DNA of 64,000 bases. It comes from Gallaecimonas kandeliae (GTDB taxonomy: Bacteria > Pseudomonadota > Gammaproteobacteria > Enterobacterales > Gallaecimonadaceae). The stretch spans positions 833,415-897,414 of the forward strand of contig NZ_CP118480.1 of NCBI RefSeq assembly GCF_030450055.1, in the 5' to 3' direction. Position numbers and translations under genes: made by a program. Below the pieces are notes generated by a model. That model was not told the DNA's origin. It was given only the letters and a program-made list of their open reading frames with translations, and made no database searches. This document shows positions 1-9,064 of this stretch, one piece after another (position 1 is the first letter of the stretch; each line of letters starts with the position of its first letter).

Positions 1-107
1 AGGCGCACCAGGCCCAGCTCGGTAAGGGGGATCAGGGCCAGGGGCGGCAGGGCCTTTGGCAGGGCCTTGCTGGGAAGAGTGCCGAGGATGGATTGCCAGG
101 ATGACAT
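1..107 (-). CDS. ygfZ: tRNA-modifying protein YgfZ, N-terminal fragment (runs off window)
   Basis: Only the first 35 codons are present; the gene continues beyond base 1. It reads leftward from an ATG with an AGGAG ribosome site seven bases upstream. The visible N-terminus (MSSWQSILGTLPSKALPK, then a segment ending LIPLTELGLV) resembles the region just before the folate-binding fold of YgfZ, a protein that helps maintain Fe-S enzymes such as MiaB. Position supports this: in many gammaproteobacteria ygfZ is divergent from sdhE, as here. The fragment is too short to prove the family from sequence alone. Confidence 0.55.
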   Translation of the reverse strand, partial: MSSWQSILGTLPSKALPKALPPLALIPLTELGLVR

Positions 108-222
108 CGATAAGCTCCTAAAATCGTTGCCTACATGATACTGCAAGGAGGCGCGGAGGCTGAATAGCGACGCGAAAGGGGGTAAACTTGCCGCCAGTTA
201 AATTCCCCGGAGTATTTGCCTG

Positions 223-486
223 ATGACAGATCGCATTCACAAGGCGCGTCTCAAATGGGCCTGCCGCCGCGGCATGCTGGAGCTGGACGTGCTGTTCGAG
301 CCCTTCGTGGACGAGGCCTATGACGATCTCAACGATCAGGACAAGGCCACCTTCGAGCGCCTGCTGACCCAGGACGACCCGGATCTCTTCGCCTGGGTCA
401 TGGGCCACCAGATCTGCCCGGATCCCGAGCTGGCCGCCATGGTCAAGTTCATCGTCGACCGTGTCCACGCCCGCATCCAGTCATAA
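223..486 (+). CDS. sdhE: FAD assembly factor SdhE
   Basis: An 87-residue protein of the SdhE/YgfY family, which promotes covalent attachment of FAD to succinate dehydrogenase and fumarate reductase flavoprotein subunits in the cytoplasm. The signature RRGMLELD near residue 18, containing the conserved RGxxE core, is intact, followed by the acidic helical body and the conserved segment DLFAWVMGHQ. Length matches the family (about 85-95 residues). It overlaps ygfX by 26 bases and is divergent from ygfZ, the usual arrangement. The ribosome site before the ATG is weak. Confidence 0.95.
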   Translation: MTDRIHKARLKWACRRGMLELDVLFEPFVDEAYDDLNDQDKATFERLLTQDDPDLFAWVMGHQICPDPELAAMVKFIVDRVHARIQS

Positions 487-808
487 CCTTCAGCCCCATC
501 CCTGGCGCTGGCGCCCCTGGTTGGAGAGGGCGCCGCTGCTGCTTTTCTTGCCCGCCATCCCCTGGCTGGGCTGGCGGGCGCTGTTGCTGCTCATTCCCCT
601 CTGGTGGGTCAGGTTACCGCCGCTCCCCAGACTTATCTGGGTCGACGAGGCGGGCTGCCTGCGCCTGGACGGCCAGGTCCTGACAGCGCAGAGGGTGATG
701 AAAAGCCCGCTGCTGGTGATGCTCAAGGCGGGCGGGCGCTGGTACTGGCTCTACCGGGCGGAGTTTGCCGAGGCGGACTGGCGCCGCCTCAAACGTTGCC
801 TGAGGTAG
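461..808 (+). CDS. ygfX: YgfX/CptA-like inner-membrane protein
   Basis: A 115-residue protein with two closely spaced hydrophobic stretches (about residues 24-50) followed by a cytoplasmic tail ending in a basic segment, the layout of YgfX (CptA). In E. coli YgfX has been described as the toxin-like partner of SdhE (YgfY) affecting MreB and FtsZ; the physiological meaning of that pairing is debated. The GTG start lies inside sdhE, giving a 26-base overlap. No later ATG or GTG keeps the first membrane segment. Sequence conservation in this family is low, so the call rests on topology, size and position next to sdhE. Confidence 0.8.
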   Translation: MSTPASSHNLQPHPWRWRPWLERAPLLLFLPAIPWLGWRALLLLIPLWWVRLPPLPRLIWVDEAGCLRLDGQVLTAQRVMKSPLLVMLKAGGRWYWLYRAEFAEADWRRLKRCLR

Positions 809-830
809 CGCCGGCCCTGGCGCTGGGGCT

Positions 831-2438
831 TCAGGGCTTGTCCGGGTTCAGCACTGTGGGGCCGGACTGGGGCAGTTGGTCCGGGTAGTCCAGGTTGTAG
901 TGCAGGCCACGGGACTCCTTCCTTTCCATGGCGCAGCGCACGATAAGCTCGGACACCAGCACCAGGTTGCGCAGTTCCAGCAGGTTGTTGGACACCCGGA
1001 AATTGGCGTAGTAATCCTGGATTTCCTGCTTGAGCAGCTCGATGCGGTGCAGGGCCCGCTCCAGGCGCTTGTTGGTGCGCACTATCCCCACGTAGTCCCA
1101 CATGAAGAGCCTGAGCTCATGCCAGTTGTGGGCTATCACCACTTCCTCGTCCGAGTCTGTGACCTTGGATTCGTCCCAGGCCGGGGCCCTTGGCAGGTCG
1201 CCGAGGCTGGCCAGCTCGCCTCGGATCTTGTCGGCGGCGGCGTTGCCGAATACCAGGCATTCCAGCAGGGAATTGGACGCCATGCGGTTGGCGCCGTGCA
1301 AGCCTGTGTAGGCCACCTCGCCTATGGCGTAGAGGCCGGGTAGGTCGGTCTGGCCGTTGAGATCGGTCACCACGCCGCCACAGGTGTAGTGGGCGGCCGG
1401 CACCACGGGTATGGGCTCTTTGGTGATGTCGATGCCGAGGCCCAGCAGCTTCTCATGGATGGTGGGGAAGTGCTTGGTGACGAAATCGGCGTCCTTGTGG
1501 GAAATGTCCAGATAGACGCAGTCGGCCCCCAGTTTTTTCATCTCATGGTCTATGGCGCGGGCCACCACGTCCCGCGGCGCCAGTTCCCCCATCTCGTGGT
1601 ACTGGTCCATGAAGCGGCTGCCGTCGGGGCGGCGCAGCACGGCGCCTTCGCCGCGCAAGGCCTCGGTGACCAGGAAGTTCCTGGCCTGGGGGTGGTAGAG
1701 ACAGGTGGGGTGGAACTGGTTGAATTCCATGTTGGCGACCCGGCAGCCGGCCCGCCAGGCCATGGCGATGCCGTCGCCCGAGGCCACGTCCGGGTTGGAG
1801 GTGTACTGGTAGACCTTGGAAGCGCCGCCAGTGGCCAGCACCACCGCCTTGGCTCGCACCGTTTCCACCCTGGCCTGGTTGCGGTTCCAGACATAGGCGC
1901 CGAAGCAGCGCTCGGTGTCCAGGCCGAACTTGCGACCGGTCAGCAAGTCCACGGCGTTATGGGCTTCCAGCAACTGGATGTTGGGGTGGCGGCGCACCTG
2001 CTCCACCAAGGTCAGCTGCACGGCCCGGCCCGTGGCGTCGGCGGCGTGGAGAATGCGGCGGTGGCTGTGGCCCCCTTCGCGGGTCAGGTGGTAGCGGGGC
2101 TCGCCGTCTTCCCCTTCTTCCTTGTCGAAGGGCACGCCCAGCGAGATCAGCCACTCCAGGGCTTCCTTGGCGTGGCTGGCGGTAAAGCGCACCGCTTCGA
2201 CGTCGCAGATGCCGCCGCCGGCTACCAGGGTGTCGTCCACATGGGATTCGATGGTGTCGGTCTCGTCGAAGACGGCCGCTATGCCACCCTGGGCATAGTA
2301 GGTGGAGCCTTCCTTGAGGGGACCCTTGGCCAGCACCATCACTTGGGCATGGTCGGCCAGTTTCAGGGCCAGGGTCAGGCCGGCAGCGCCGCTGCCGATG
2401 ACGAGGACGTCACAGAGATGGTCAGTGTCTGCGTGCAT
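831..2438 (-). CDS. nadB: L-aspartate oxidase
   Basis: Oxidises L-aspartate to iminoaspartate using FAD, the first step of de novo NAD synthesis. The N-terminal dinucleotide-binding motif [14 protein letters not shown], the substrate-loop sequence [21 protein letters not shown] and the motif [11 protein letters not shown] are all intact, with the helical C-terminal domain following. I place the start at the ATG at 2438 (535 residues; E. coli 540) rather than an in-frame TTG 24 bases upstream, because the family's conserved region begins a few residues after this methionine. It is transcribed divergently from rpoE, as in E. coli and Shewanella, and has its own promoter-like sequence. Confidence 0.97.
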   Translation of the reverse strand: MHADTDHLCDVLVIGSGAAGLTLALKLADHAQVMVLAKGPLKEGSTYYAQGGIAAVFDETDTIESHVDDTLVAGGGICDVEAVRFTASHAKEALEWLISLGVPFDKEEGEDGEPRYHLTREGGHSHRRILHAADATGRAVQLTLVEQVRRHPNIQLLEAHNAVDLLTGRKFGLDTERCFGAYVWNRNQARVETVRAKAVVLATGGASKVYQYTSNPDVASGDGIAMAWRAGCRVANMEFNQFHPTCLYHPQARNFLVTEALRGEGAVLRRPDGSRFMDQYHEMGELAPRDVVARAIDHEMKKLGADCVYLDISHKDADFVTKHFPTIHEKLLGLGIDITKEPIPVVPAAHYTCGGVVTDLNGQTDLPGLYAIGEVAYTGLHGANRMASNSLLECLVFGNAAADKIRGELASLGDLPRAPAWDESKVTDSDEEVVIAHNWHELRLFMWDYVGIVRTNKRLERALHRIELLKQEIQDYYANFRVSNNLLELRNLVLVSELIVRCAMERKESRGLHYNLDYPDQLPQSGPTVLNPDKP

Positions 2439-2478
2439 ACAGTATGATGGCGGGCAGGGCAAGTGTCAGGTGCGGCGC

Positions 2479-2507
2479 AGTATCCCTCCAAGCTCGGGCA
2501 GAGTCAA
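2479..2507 (-). promoter_or_regulatory. nadB sigma-70 promoter candidate
   Basis: On the minus strand TTGACT (2507-2502), a 17-base spacer and GATACT (2484-2479) form a good sigma-70 promoter. Transcription would start about 34 bases before the nadB ATG. Confidence 0.6.
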
Positions 2508-2523
2508 AAACTTGGAGAGTCGT

Positions 2524-2551
2524 TGAACTTCCCTTGCATCGCTGCGTCATA
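2524..2551 (+). promoter_or_regulatory. sigma-E type promoter of rpoE (autoregulation candidate)
   Basis: TGAACTT (2524-2530), a 16-base spacer and TCATA (2547-2551) approximate the sigma-E consensus GGAACTT / TCnnA. It lies 65 bases before the rpoE ATG. E. coli rpoE is known to be transcribed from a sigma-E promoter, so the match is expected; the minus-10 match is only partial. Confidence 0.5.
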
Positions 2552-2616
2552 GAGGTGGCGCTTGTACCGAGTCACAACGCAGATTTGAGAAAAACATGTT
2601 GGGAGAACAGGCTCGG

Positions 2617-3201
2617 ATGACTGAGCAGACCGTGGATAACGACCTGGCATTGGTCGAACGCGTGCAGCGTGGCGACAAACAGGCGTTCAATCTGCTGGTT
2701 GCCAAGTATCAGCACCGGCTGGCCAATTTGGTGGGCCGTTACGTGAAAAATGCCGGGGACGTCCCCGATGTGGTCCAGGAGGCCTTTATCAAGGCCTACA
2801 GGGCGCTGCCCAACTTCCGTGGGGAGAGCGCCTTCTACACTTGGCTGTACCGCATCGCCGTCAACAGCGCCAAGAATTATTTGGTGGCCCAGGGCCGCCG
2901 GCCGCCGGCCAACGACGTGGATGCCGACGAAGCGGAATTCTACGACGGTGCCGACGCGCTGCGGGAAGTGGACAGCCCCGAGAGGATGTTGCTGTCCGAG
3001 GAAATAAAGCGGGTGGTGTTCGAAACCATTGAGTCCTTGCCGGACGATTTGCGTTCCGCCATTACACTGCGCGAGATGGAAGGGCTCAGCTACGAGGAGA
3101 TCGCCACCGTGATGGAATGTCCGGTGGGGACGGTAAGGTCCCGTATCTTCAGGGCTCGTGAGGCTATCGACAAAAGGCTGCAACCTTTGCTTAGGCGTTA
3201 A
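2617..3201 (+). CDS. rpoE: RNA polymerase sigma factor RpoE (sigma-24)
   Basis: Extracytoplasmic-function sigma factor that directs transcription of envelope-stress genes. Region 2 contains the highly conserved segments DVVQEAFIKAYRAL and SAFYTWLYRIAVN; region 4 contains LSYEEIATVMECPVGTVRSR, the minus-35-binding helix-turn-helix. I start it at the ATG at 2617 (194 residues; E. coli 191), which aligns with the usual N-terminus; an in-frame ATG 21 bases upstream is the alternative. It heads the rpoE-rseA-rseB-rseC operon, is divergent from nadB, and has a sigma-E-like promoter upstream, indicating autoregulation. Confidence 0.98.
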   Translation: MTEQTVDNDLALVERVQRGDKQAFNLLVAKYQHRLANLVGRYVKNAGDVPDVVQEAFIKAYRALPNFRGESAFYTWLYRIAVNSAKNYLVAQGRRPPANDVDADEAEFYDGADALREVDSPERMLLSEEIKRVVFETIESLPDDLRSAITLREMEGLSYEEIATVMECPVGTVRSRIFRAREAIDKRLQPLLRR

Positions 3202-3206
3202 GGGTA

Positions 3207-3794
3207 ATGACTATGGCACAGCATCGTGACGAACTCTTCTCGGCATTGGTCGACAACCAGCATGGGCTGGACGACCACCTGTTGGAAGAACTCAAGACGG
3301 ATCCCGAGGCGCAGGCGCGCTGGCACCGCTATCACCTGATCGGTGACGCCCTGCGCGGCGAGCTGCCCGGCCAGTTGTCCTTCGACATCACTGCCAAGGT
3401 GGCTGCCGCCCTGGACGAGGAGCCGGCCCTGCTGGCACCCAAGGCAGTCGAGAAGGCCAAGCCCCGAGGCCTGCAGGGCTTCTGGCGCCCAGTGGCGCAG
3501 CTGGCGGTGGCCGCCTCCGTGGCCCTGGTCGCCGTCGTCGGCGTCCAGCAGTTCAGTGGCAAGGACGACCTGCCCCAGCCGGCCAGCCCAGTGCTGTCCA
3601 CCCTGCCGGCCCTCGGCACCGCCGCCCCTGTCAGCCTGGAAGCGGCTCCCCGCGGCGGCCAGCAGCAGGGCCGTCTGGTACAGGCCGAGCAGCAGCGCAG
3701 GGTCAACGCCTACCTGCAGGATCACGCCCAGCAGCTGAGGCTGCAGGACGAAGAAGAGGCCCAACAGCAAGCCAGCGAGGCCAATCCGCAATGA
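3207..3794 (+). CDS. rseA: Anti-sigma-E factor RseA
   Basis: A 195-residue single-pass inner-membrane protein. The N-terminal cytoplasmic domain (about 1-85) carries the RseA pattern ELFSALVDN...WHRYHLIGDALRGE, which holds sigma-E inactive. One membrane segment lies near residues 94-114. The periplasmic tail, rich in Q, E and A, is the part cut by DegS and bound by RseB in E. coli. The start could be either of two ATGs six bases apart (3207 or 3213). It follows rpoE by five bases and overlaps rseB by four bases (ATGA), so it is translationally coupled within the stress operon. Confidence 0.93.
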   Translation: MTMAQHRDELFSALVDNQHGLDDHLLEELKTDPEAQARWHRYHLIGDALRGELPGQLSFDITAKVAAALDEEPALLAPKAVEKAKPRGLQGFWRPVAQLAVAASVALVAVVGVQQFSGKDDLPQPASPVLSTLPALGTAAPVSLEAAPRGGQQQGRLVQAEQQRRVNAYLQDHAQQLRLQDEEEAQQQASEANPQ

Positions 3795-4780
3795 TGTCGA
3801 CCTGGTTGGTGCTGGCGGCACTGACAGCCACCCCTGCCAGCCCAGCCGCCAGCCCGCAAGACCCCGGCGCCCAGCCTCCCGCCCAGGAGGCCAGCGCCGA
3901 CAGCCAACAGGCCATGGACTGGCTCAGTGACCTGTCCAAGGCCCTGACCCAAGGCAACTACGTCTTGTCCCTGGTCAAGGTCCAGGAAGGCCGGGTCCAA
4001 CCCTTCCGCTACGAACACGGCGTCATCGACGGCCAGGAAGTGGAACACCTGGTGTTCCTCAACGGCCCGCCCCGTGAAGTGGTGCGCAAGGGCGGCGTGG
4101 TCACCCTGCTGGACATGGAGCACAGCCCCTTTTCCTACAAGGCCGACAGCATCCGCGGCCCCATTCCCGACGCCCTCTTGTCGCCGCCGGCTGATCTTGC
4201 CCAGCACTACGACCTGGTGCTGGCCGGTATTTCCCGCATCGCCGGCCACCCTGCCCAGCTGCTGCGCATAGTGCCCAAGGACAACTACCGTCACGGCTAC
4301 TGGATCTGGATAGACAAGGACAGCCACCTGCCGCTGCGGGTGGACAGGGTCGCCCAGGACGCCGCCGTGGTGGAACAGCTGATGGTGGTGGATCTCGACG
4401 AGCTCAAGGCGCCGTCCGATCACCTGCAGCGGGTCGCCGCCGTGCAGTTCCCGGCCCCCAGCCTCAACCCCCAGGCCAGGCCCCTGACCCTCGGCAAGGT
4501 CACCTGGCTGCCCCCCGGCTTCCACCCCGTGGTGGCCAACTACCACCGCCTGGCCCAGTTGGGGGAAGGGGTGGACTACTGGCTTTATTCCGACGGCCTC
4601 GCCGAGATCGCCGTCTACATCAATCCCAGCGCCCCTTCCCAGGAGCTGACCATGCGCCAGAGCGGTTTCTACAACCTGGTGGGCATCAACCACGGCGGCG
4701 TCGAAGTGATGGCGGTAGGCACTGTGCCCACCGAAGCCCTGGAGCGGGTGGCCAGCCAGGTCACCCTGGTGCGGCCATGA
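3791..4780 (+). CDS. rseB: Sigma-E regulatory periplasmic protein RseB
   Basis: A 329-residue secreted protein of the RseB/MucB family. It shields RseA from proteolysis in the periplasm and senses mislocalised lipoprotein or LPS intermediates. After a short signal segment (about the first 20 residues) comes the lipoprotein-like fold with MDWLSDLSKALTQGNY and YVLSLV, then the C-terminal lobe containing WLPPGF, typical of the family. Its start overlaps the rseA stop and its stop overlaps the rseC start, both by four bases. Length is close to E. coli RseB (318). Confidence 0.94.
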   Translation: MMSTWLVLAALTATPASPAASPQDPGAQPPAQEASADSQQAMDWLSDLSKALTQGNYVLSLVKVQEGRVQPFRYEHGVIDGQEVEHLVFLNGPPREVVRKGGVVTLLDMEHSPFSYKADSIRGPIPDALLSPPADLAQHYDLVLAGISRIAGHPAQLLRIVPKDNYRHGYWIWIDKDSHLPLRVDRVAQDAAVVEQLMVVDLDELKAPSDHLQRVAAVQFPAPSLNPQARPLTLGKVTWLPPGFHPVVANYHRLAQLGEGVDYWLYSDGLAEIAVYINPSAPSQELTMRQSGFYNLVGINHGGVEVMAVGTVPTEALERVASQVTLVRP

Positions 4781-5247
4781 TAGAGCGGGACGTGGAAGTG
4801 GTGGCGGTGGCCAAGGAGCGCATCCAGGTGCAGTTCCGCCGCCAGTCCAGCTGTGACGGCTGCCACAACCAGGACGACTGCGGCTCAGGCCAGCTGTCCA
4901 AGGCGCTGAGCAACCGCCTGGAAAGACTGGAGCTGAGCTGCTTCGAACCTGTGGCCAAGGGCGATTTCGTGCGGGTCGGCATTTCCGAGCAGAGCCTGGT
5001 GCGGGGCACCCTGGTGCTCTACCTCTTGCCGCTGCTCTGCCTTATCGGCGCCGCCCTGCTGGCTTCCAGCCTGGTGGACGCCTGGCAGCTCTCCGAACTC
5101 TGGGTCTTGCCGGCCCTGGTTGCCGGCGGCTATGGCGGTTTCAAGTGGGCCGGCCACCTGGCCACCTCACTGGTGGAAGAGCCGAAGCTCATCAAGGTGC
5201 TGAGCCGTGAAAAGGAGCGTTTGAGCGTCGCTGTTTCCGGCGGATGA
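4777..5247 (+). CDS. rseC: SoxR-reducing system / sigma-E regulator RseC
   Basis: A 156-residue inner-membrane protein. An N-terminal cytoplasmic part contains three closely spaced cysteines (C26, C29, C35, in SSCDGCHNQDDCGSG), the RseC/RsxC-linked motif. Two hydrophobic helices follow (about 82-104 and 110-132) and then a charged tail. In E. coli RseC mildly affects sigma-E and takes part in reducing the SoxR iron-sulfur cluster. It is the last gene of the rpoE operon and overlaps rseB by four bases. Confidence 0.93.
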   Translation: MIERDVEVVAVAKERIQVQFRRQSSCDGCHNQDDCGSGQLSKALSNRLERLELSCFEPVAKGDFVRVGISEQSLVRGTLVLYLLPLLCLIGAALLASSLVDAWQLSELWVLPALVAGGYGGFKWAGHLATSLVEEPKLIKVLSREKERLSVAVSGG

Positions 5248-5317
5248 TTTGCCTTGCGCTTTAGCGTAAAATCCCCGCATTTGCGACCCAGCAGTCAATT
5301 GGATCATCCCAAGCCTC

Positions 5318-7108
5318 ATGAAGCATATTCGTAACTTCTCCATCATTGCCCACATCGACCACGGCAAATCTACCCTGTCCGACCGCCTGATCCAGGTGTG
5401 TGGTGGCCTGACCGACCGCGAAATGCAACAGCAGGTGCTGGACTCCATGGACTTGGAGCGCGAGCGCGGCATCACCATCAAGGCCCAGAGCGTCACCCTC
5501 AATTACAAAGCCCAGGACGGCGAGACCTACCAGCTCAACTTCATCGACACTCCCGGACACGTGGATTTCTCCTACGAGGTGTCCCGCTCCCTGGCCGCCT
5601 GTGAGGGTGCCCTGCTGGTGGTGGACGCCGGCCAAGGGGTGGAAGCCCAGACCCTGGCCAACTGCTACACGGCCCTGGACATGAACCTGGAAGTGGTGCC
5701 TGTCCTCAACAAGATTGACCTGCCCCAGGCCGAGCCCGAGCGCGTCGCCGAAGAGATCGAAGACATCGTCGGCATCGAGGCCATAGACGCTGTGCGCTGC
5801 TCCGCCAAGACCGGCATCGGCGTCGATGAAGTGCTGGAGCGCATAGTCCAGGCCATACCGGCTCCGGTCGGCGACCCTGACGCCCCCTTGCAGGCCCTGA
5901 TCATCGACTCCTGGTTCGACTCCTACCTCGGTGTCGTCTCCCTGGTGCGCATCAAGAACGGTTCCCTCAAGAAGGGCGACAAGATCAAGGTGATGAGCAC
6001 AGGCCAGAACTGGGACGTGGACCGCCTCGGCATCTTCACCCCCAAGCAGAAGGACACCGCCGGCCTGCAATGCGGCGAGGTGGGTTGGGTAGTGTGCGGC
6101 ATCAAGGACATCCACGGCGCCCCCGTGGGCGACACCCTGACGTTGGCCAAGCACGGCGCCGACAAGCCCCTGCCGGGCTTCAAGAAGGTCAAGCCCCAGG
6201 TCTATGCCGGCCTCTTCCCGATCAGCTCCGACGACTACGAGTCCTTCCGTGACGCCCTCGGCAAGCTGTCCTTGAACGACGCCTCCCTCTTCTACGAGCC
6301 CGAGACCTCAACGGCGCTGGGCTTCGGCTTCCGCCTCGGCTTCCTCGGCATGCTGCACATGGAGATCATCCAGGAGCGCCTGGAGCGGGAGTACGATCTG
6401 GACCTCATCACCACGGCCCCGACCGTGGTCTACGAGGTCAAGAAGACCGACGGCGAAACCATACTGGTGGACAACCCCTCGGCCCTGCCGCCGATCCAGA
6501 ACATCGAAGAGATAGGCGAGCCCATAGTCGAGGCCCACATACTGGTGCCCGCCGACTATCTCGGCAACGTCATCACCCTCTGTATCGAGAAGCGTGGCAT
6601 GCAGACCAACATGGTCTACCACGGCAAGCAGGTGGCCCTGACCTATGAGCTGCCCATGGCCGAAGTGGTGCTGGATTTCTTTGACCGCCTCAAATCCACC
6701 AGCCGCGGCTACGCCTCCCTGGACTACAACTTCAAACGCTTCCAGACCGCCGACATGGTGCGCCTGGACGTGATGATCAACGGCGACCGGGTCGACGCCC
6801 TGGCCATCATCACCCACAAGGACAACGCCCAGTACCGGGGCCGCGAACTGGTGGAGAAGATGAAAGAGCTGATCCCCCGCCAGATGTTCGATATCGCCAT
6901 CCAGGCCGCCATCGGCAACCACGTCATAGCCCGCAGCACCGTCAAGGCGCTGCGTAAGGACGTAACGGCCAAGTGCTACGGTGGTGACGTCAGCCGTAAG
7001 AAGAAACTCCTTCAGAAACAGAAGGAAGGTAAGAAGCGGATGAAGCAGCTGGGGAACGTGGAAGTGCCCCAGGAAGCCTTCCTCGCCATCTTGAAAGTAG
7101 GAAAATAA
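5318..7108 (+). CDS. lepA: Elongation factor 4 (LepA)
   Basis: A 596-residue ribosome-associated GTPase that acts on stalled or back-translocated ribosomes and aids 30S biogenesis. The GTP-binding motifs are intact: AHIDHGKST (residues 11-19), the switch region [16 protein letters not shown] and NKIDLP. Domains II, III and V follow, and the LepA-specific C-terminal domain ([18 protein letters not shown]) is complete. The start gives the canonical [13 protein letters not shown]-terminus. It is followed after nine bases by lepB, as in E. coli. A 70-base gap separates it from rseC; I saw no clear promoter there. Confidence 0.98.
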   Translation: MKHIRNFSIIAHIDHGKSTLSDRLIQVCGGLTDREMQQQVLDSMDLERERGITIKAQSVTLNYKAQDGETYQLNFIDTPGHVDFSYEVSRSLAACEGALLVVDAGQGVEAQTLANCYTALDMNLEVVPVLNKIDLPQAEPERVAEEIEDIVGIEAIDAVRCSAKTGIGVDEVLERIVQAIPAPVGDPDAPLQALIIDSWFDSYLGVVSLVRIKNGSLKKGDKIKVMSTGQNWDVDRLGIFTPKQKDTAGLQCGEVGWVVCGIKDIHGAPVGDTLTLAKHGADKPLPGFKKVKPQVYAGLFPISSDDYESFRDALGKLSLNDASLFYEPETSTALGFGFRLGFLGMLHMEIIQERLEREYDLDLITTAPTVVYEVKKTDGETILVDNPSALPPIQNIEEIGEPIVEAHILVPADYLGNVITLCIEKRGMQTNMVYHGKQVALTYELPMAEVVLDFFDRLKSTSRGYASLDYNFKRFQTADMVRLDVMINGDRVDALAIITHKDNAQYRGRELVEKMKELIPRQMFDIAIQAAIGNHVIARSTVKALRKDVTAKCYGGDVSRKKKLLQKQKEGKKRMKQLGNVEVPQEAFLAILKVGK

Positions 7109-7117
7109 GGACTATTC

Positions 7118-8038
7118 ATGGCGCAGTATTTCTCCATCCTCCTGGTACTGATCACCCTGGGTACCGGCCTGGTTTGGGCCCTGGACAGGTGGCTGCTGGC
7201 CCCCAGGCGCCGGGCCGCCCTGGCCCGTGCCGAGGCCAGTGCCGGCGGTGACCTGGACCAGGCCAGCCGCAACAAGCTGCTGGCCGAACCCGGCTGGGTG
7301 GAGAGCTGCCGCGGCGCCTTCCCGGTGATAGCGGCGGTGCTGGTACTGCGCTCCTTTATTTTCGAGCCCTTCCAGATCCCGTCCGGCTCCATGATGCCGA
7401 CCCTGCTGGTAGGGGACTTCATCTTGGTGGAGAAATTCGCCTACGGCCTCAAGGATCCGGTCTTCGCCAAGAAGTTCCTGAAGACAGGTGAGCCCAAGCG
7501 CGGCGACATCTTCGTCTTCAAGTACCCCGAAGATCCCAGCGTCGACTACATCAAGCGGGTGGTGGGCCTGCCTGGCGACCGCATCATCTACCGCAACAAG
7601 CACCTCTATATCCAGCCGGCCTGTCAGGAAGGGCAAAGCCCCTGCCCGGGCCTGACCGAGGTGGGCAGCGTCGACAAGGGCCGGGGCGAGTTCAGCCTGG
7701 GCAACTTCCCCCAGGACAGGCGCACCGAGACCCTGGGCGACGTCAAGCACGACATACTGCTGGCCCCCGTTTTCCCGGACAGGGTTGGCGACTACTACAA
7801 CCAACCGGGCACCCGCCCTGACGAATGGATAGTGCCAGCCGGCCATTACTTCGCCATGGGCGACAACCGCGACAACAGCCGGGACTCTCGCTTCTGGGGC
7901 TTCGTGCCCGAGGCCAACCTGGTGGGCAAGGCGGTATTCATCTGGATGAGCTTCGACATGGATCGCAGCCCCGACAGCTGGCTGCCCAACTGGGTGCCGA
8001 CCGGGGTGCGCTTCGGCCGCCTGGGGCCCATCCACTGA
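7118..8038 (+). CDS. lepB: Signal peptidase I, first of two tandem copies
   Basis: Removes signal peptides from exported proteins at the periplasmic face of the inner membrane. It is 306 residues long with two N-terminal membrane helices (about 4-24 and 66-82). The catalytic Ser91 (IPSGSMMPTLL) and Lys146 (DYIKRVVGLPGD) sit at the same numbers as in E. coli LepB, and GDNRDNSRDSRFWGFVP is intact. It follows lepA by nine bases. A second, very similar gene starts 67 bases downstream, so this is a tandem duplication. Confidence 0.97.
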   Translation: MAQYFSILLVLITLGTGLVWALDRWLLAPRRRAALARAEASAGGDLDQASRNKLLAEPGWVESCRGAFPVIAAVLVLRSFIFEPFQIPSGSMMPTLLVGDFILVEKFAYGLKDPVFAKKFLKTGEPKRGDIFVFKYPEDPSVDYIKRVVGLPGDRIIYRNKHLYIQPACQEGQSPCPGLTEVGSVDKGRGEFSLGNFPQDRRTETLGDVKHDILLAPVFPDRVGDYYNQPGTRPDEWIVPAGHYFAMGDNRDNSRDSRFWGFVPEANLVGKAVFIWMSFDMDRSPDSWLPNWVPTGVRFGRLGPIH

Positions 8039-8057
8039 CAACAACGATGGAACATTG

Positions 8058-8078
8058 AGGGAGCGCCTGGCGCTCCCT
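8058..8078 (+). terminator. Hairpin between the two lepB genes
   Basis: AGGGAGCG and CGCTCCCT pair around a short loop. The following bases are not T-rich, so it is a weak terminator at best; it may adjust transcript levels of the second lepB. Confidence 0.3.
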
Positions 8079-8104
8079 TCGCATCACGGGATCAAGGAGG
8101 ATAG

Positions 8105-9019
8105 GTGGCGCAGTATTTTTCCATAGTGCTGGTGATGATCACCTTGGCCACGGGCCTGGTCTGGGCCCTGGACAGGTGGAAGCTGGCACCCCGGCGCAAG
8201 GAGGCCCTGGCCGAGGCCGGCGCGGCCGGCGGCCTGGACCAGGACAGCCGCGACAAGCTGCTGGCGGGGCCTGGCTGGGTGGAAAGCTGCCGCGGCGCCT
8301 TCCCGGTGATAGCGGCGGTGCTGGTACTGCGCTCCTTTATCTTCGAGCCCTTCCAGATCCCGTCCGGCTCCATGATGCCGACCCTGCTGAAGGGGGACTT
8401 CATCCTGGTGGAGAAGTTCGCCTACGGCCTCAAGGAGCCGCTCTTTCGCAAGAAGTTCCTGGCCACGGGGGAACCCAAGCGGGGCCAGGTGTTCGTGTTC
8501 AAGCACCCCCAGCACCCCGAGATCGACATGATCAAGAGGGTGGTGGGTTTGCCGGGGGACAAGATTGTCTACCGCAACAAGCACCTCTACATCCAGCCGG
8601 CCTGCAAGCAAGGGCAAAGCCCCTGCCCTGGCCTGGAAGAGGTGGCCAGCGTCAGTGAAGGCAAGAGCCCCTATTCCATGGGCCAGGTACCTTTGGAGAG
8701 GCGCAGCGAGGTGCTGGGCGGTGTCAAGCACGACATACTGCGCAGCCCCGTCTTCCTCGACCAGGTGGGGAGTTACTATCCCCACCCCGGCGGGCAGGCG
8801 GACGAATGGATAGTGCCGGCGGGGCATTATTTCGCCATGGGCGACAACCGCGACAACAGCAGCGACTCGCGCTACTGGGGCTTCGTGCCCGAACAGAGCC
8901 TGGAGGGCAGGGCCGTTTTCATCTGGATGAGTTTCAAGATGGACCGCGGCCCTGACAGCTGGTTACCCAGTTGGGTACCAACCGGGGTTAGATTTGGACG
9001 CCTGGGTCCCATAAAATAA
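8105..9019 (+). CDS. lepB: Signal peptidase I, second tandem copy
   Basis: A 304-residue paralogue of the preceding gene, starting at a GTG with an AAGGAGG ribosome site. The catalytic serine (residue 89, in IPSGSMMPTLL) and lysine (residue 144, in MIKRVVGLPGD) and the GDNRDNSSDSRYWGFVP box are intact, so both copies should be active. The two genes are almost identical in nucleotide sequence around the serine (7301-7410 compared with 8281-8390) but diverge in the loop after HLYIQPAC and near the C-terminus. That suggests either a fairly recent duplication or gene conversion, with room for different substrate preference. It lies directly upstream of rnc, the place normally held by the only lepB. 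Confidence 0.96.
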   Translation: MAQYFSIVLVMITLATGLVWALDRWKLAPRRKEALAEAGAAGGLDQDSRDKLLAGPGWVESCRGAFPVIAAVLVLRSFIFEPFQIPSGSMMPTLLKGDFILVEKFAYGLKEPLFRKKFLATGEPKRGQVFVFKHPQHPEIDMIKRVVGLPGDKIVYRNKHLYIQPACKQGQSPCPGLEEVASVSEGKSPYSMGQVPLERRSEVLGGVKHDILRSPVFLDQVGSYYPHPGGQADEWIVPAGHYFAMGDNRDNSSDSRYWGFVPEQSLEGRAVFIWMSFKMDRGPDSWLPSWVPTGVRFGRLGPIK

Positions 9020-9030
9020 GTATTCGAGCA

Positions 9031-9054
9031 GGGCGGATTGACCGCCCTCTTTAT
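9031..9054 (+). terminator. Hairpin with T-rich tail in the rnc leader
   Basis: GGGCGG (9031-9036) pairs with CCGCCC (9042-9047) and is followed by TCTTTATT, 10 bases before the rnc ATG. It could be a weak terminator. RNase III in E. coli cleaves its own leader, but the stem here is short. Confidence 0.35.
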
Positions 9055-9064
9055 TGGAAGACAG

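Noticed and set aside
1389-2447. Forward open frame of about 350 codons across nadB
   Set aside because: Antisense shadow of NadB; Gly/His/Val-rich with no recognisable domain.
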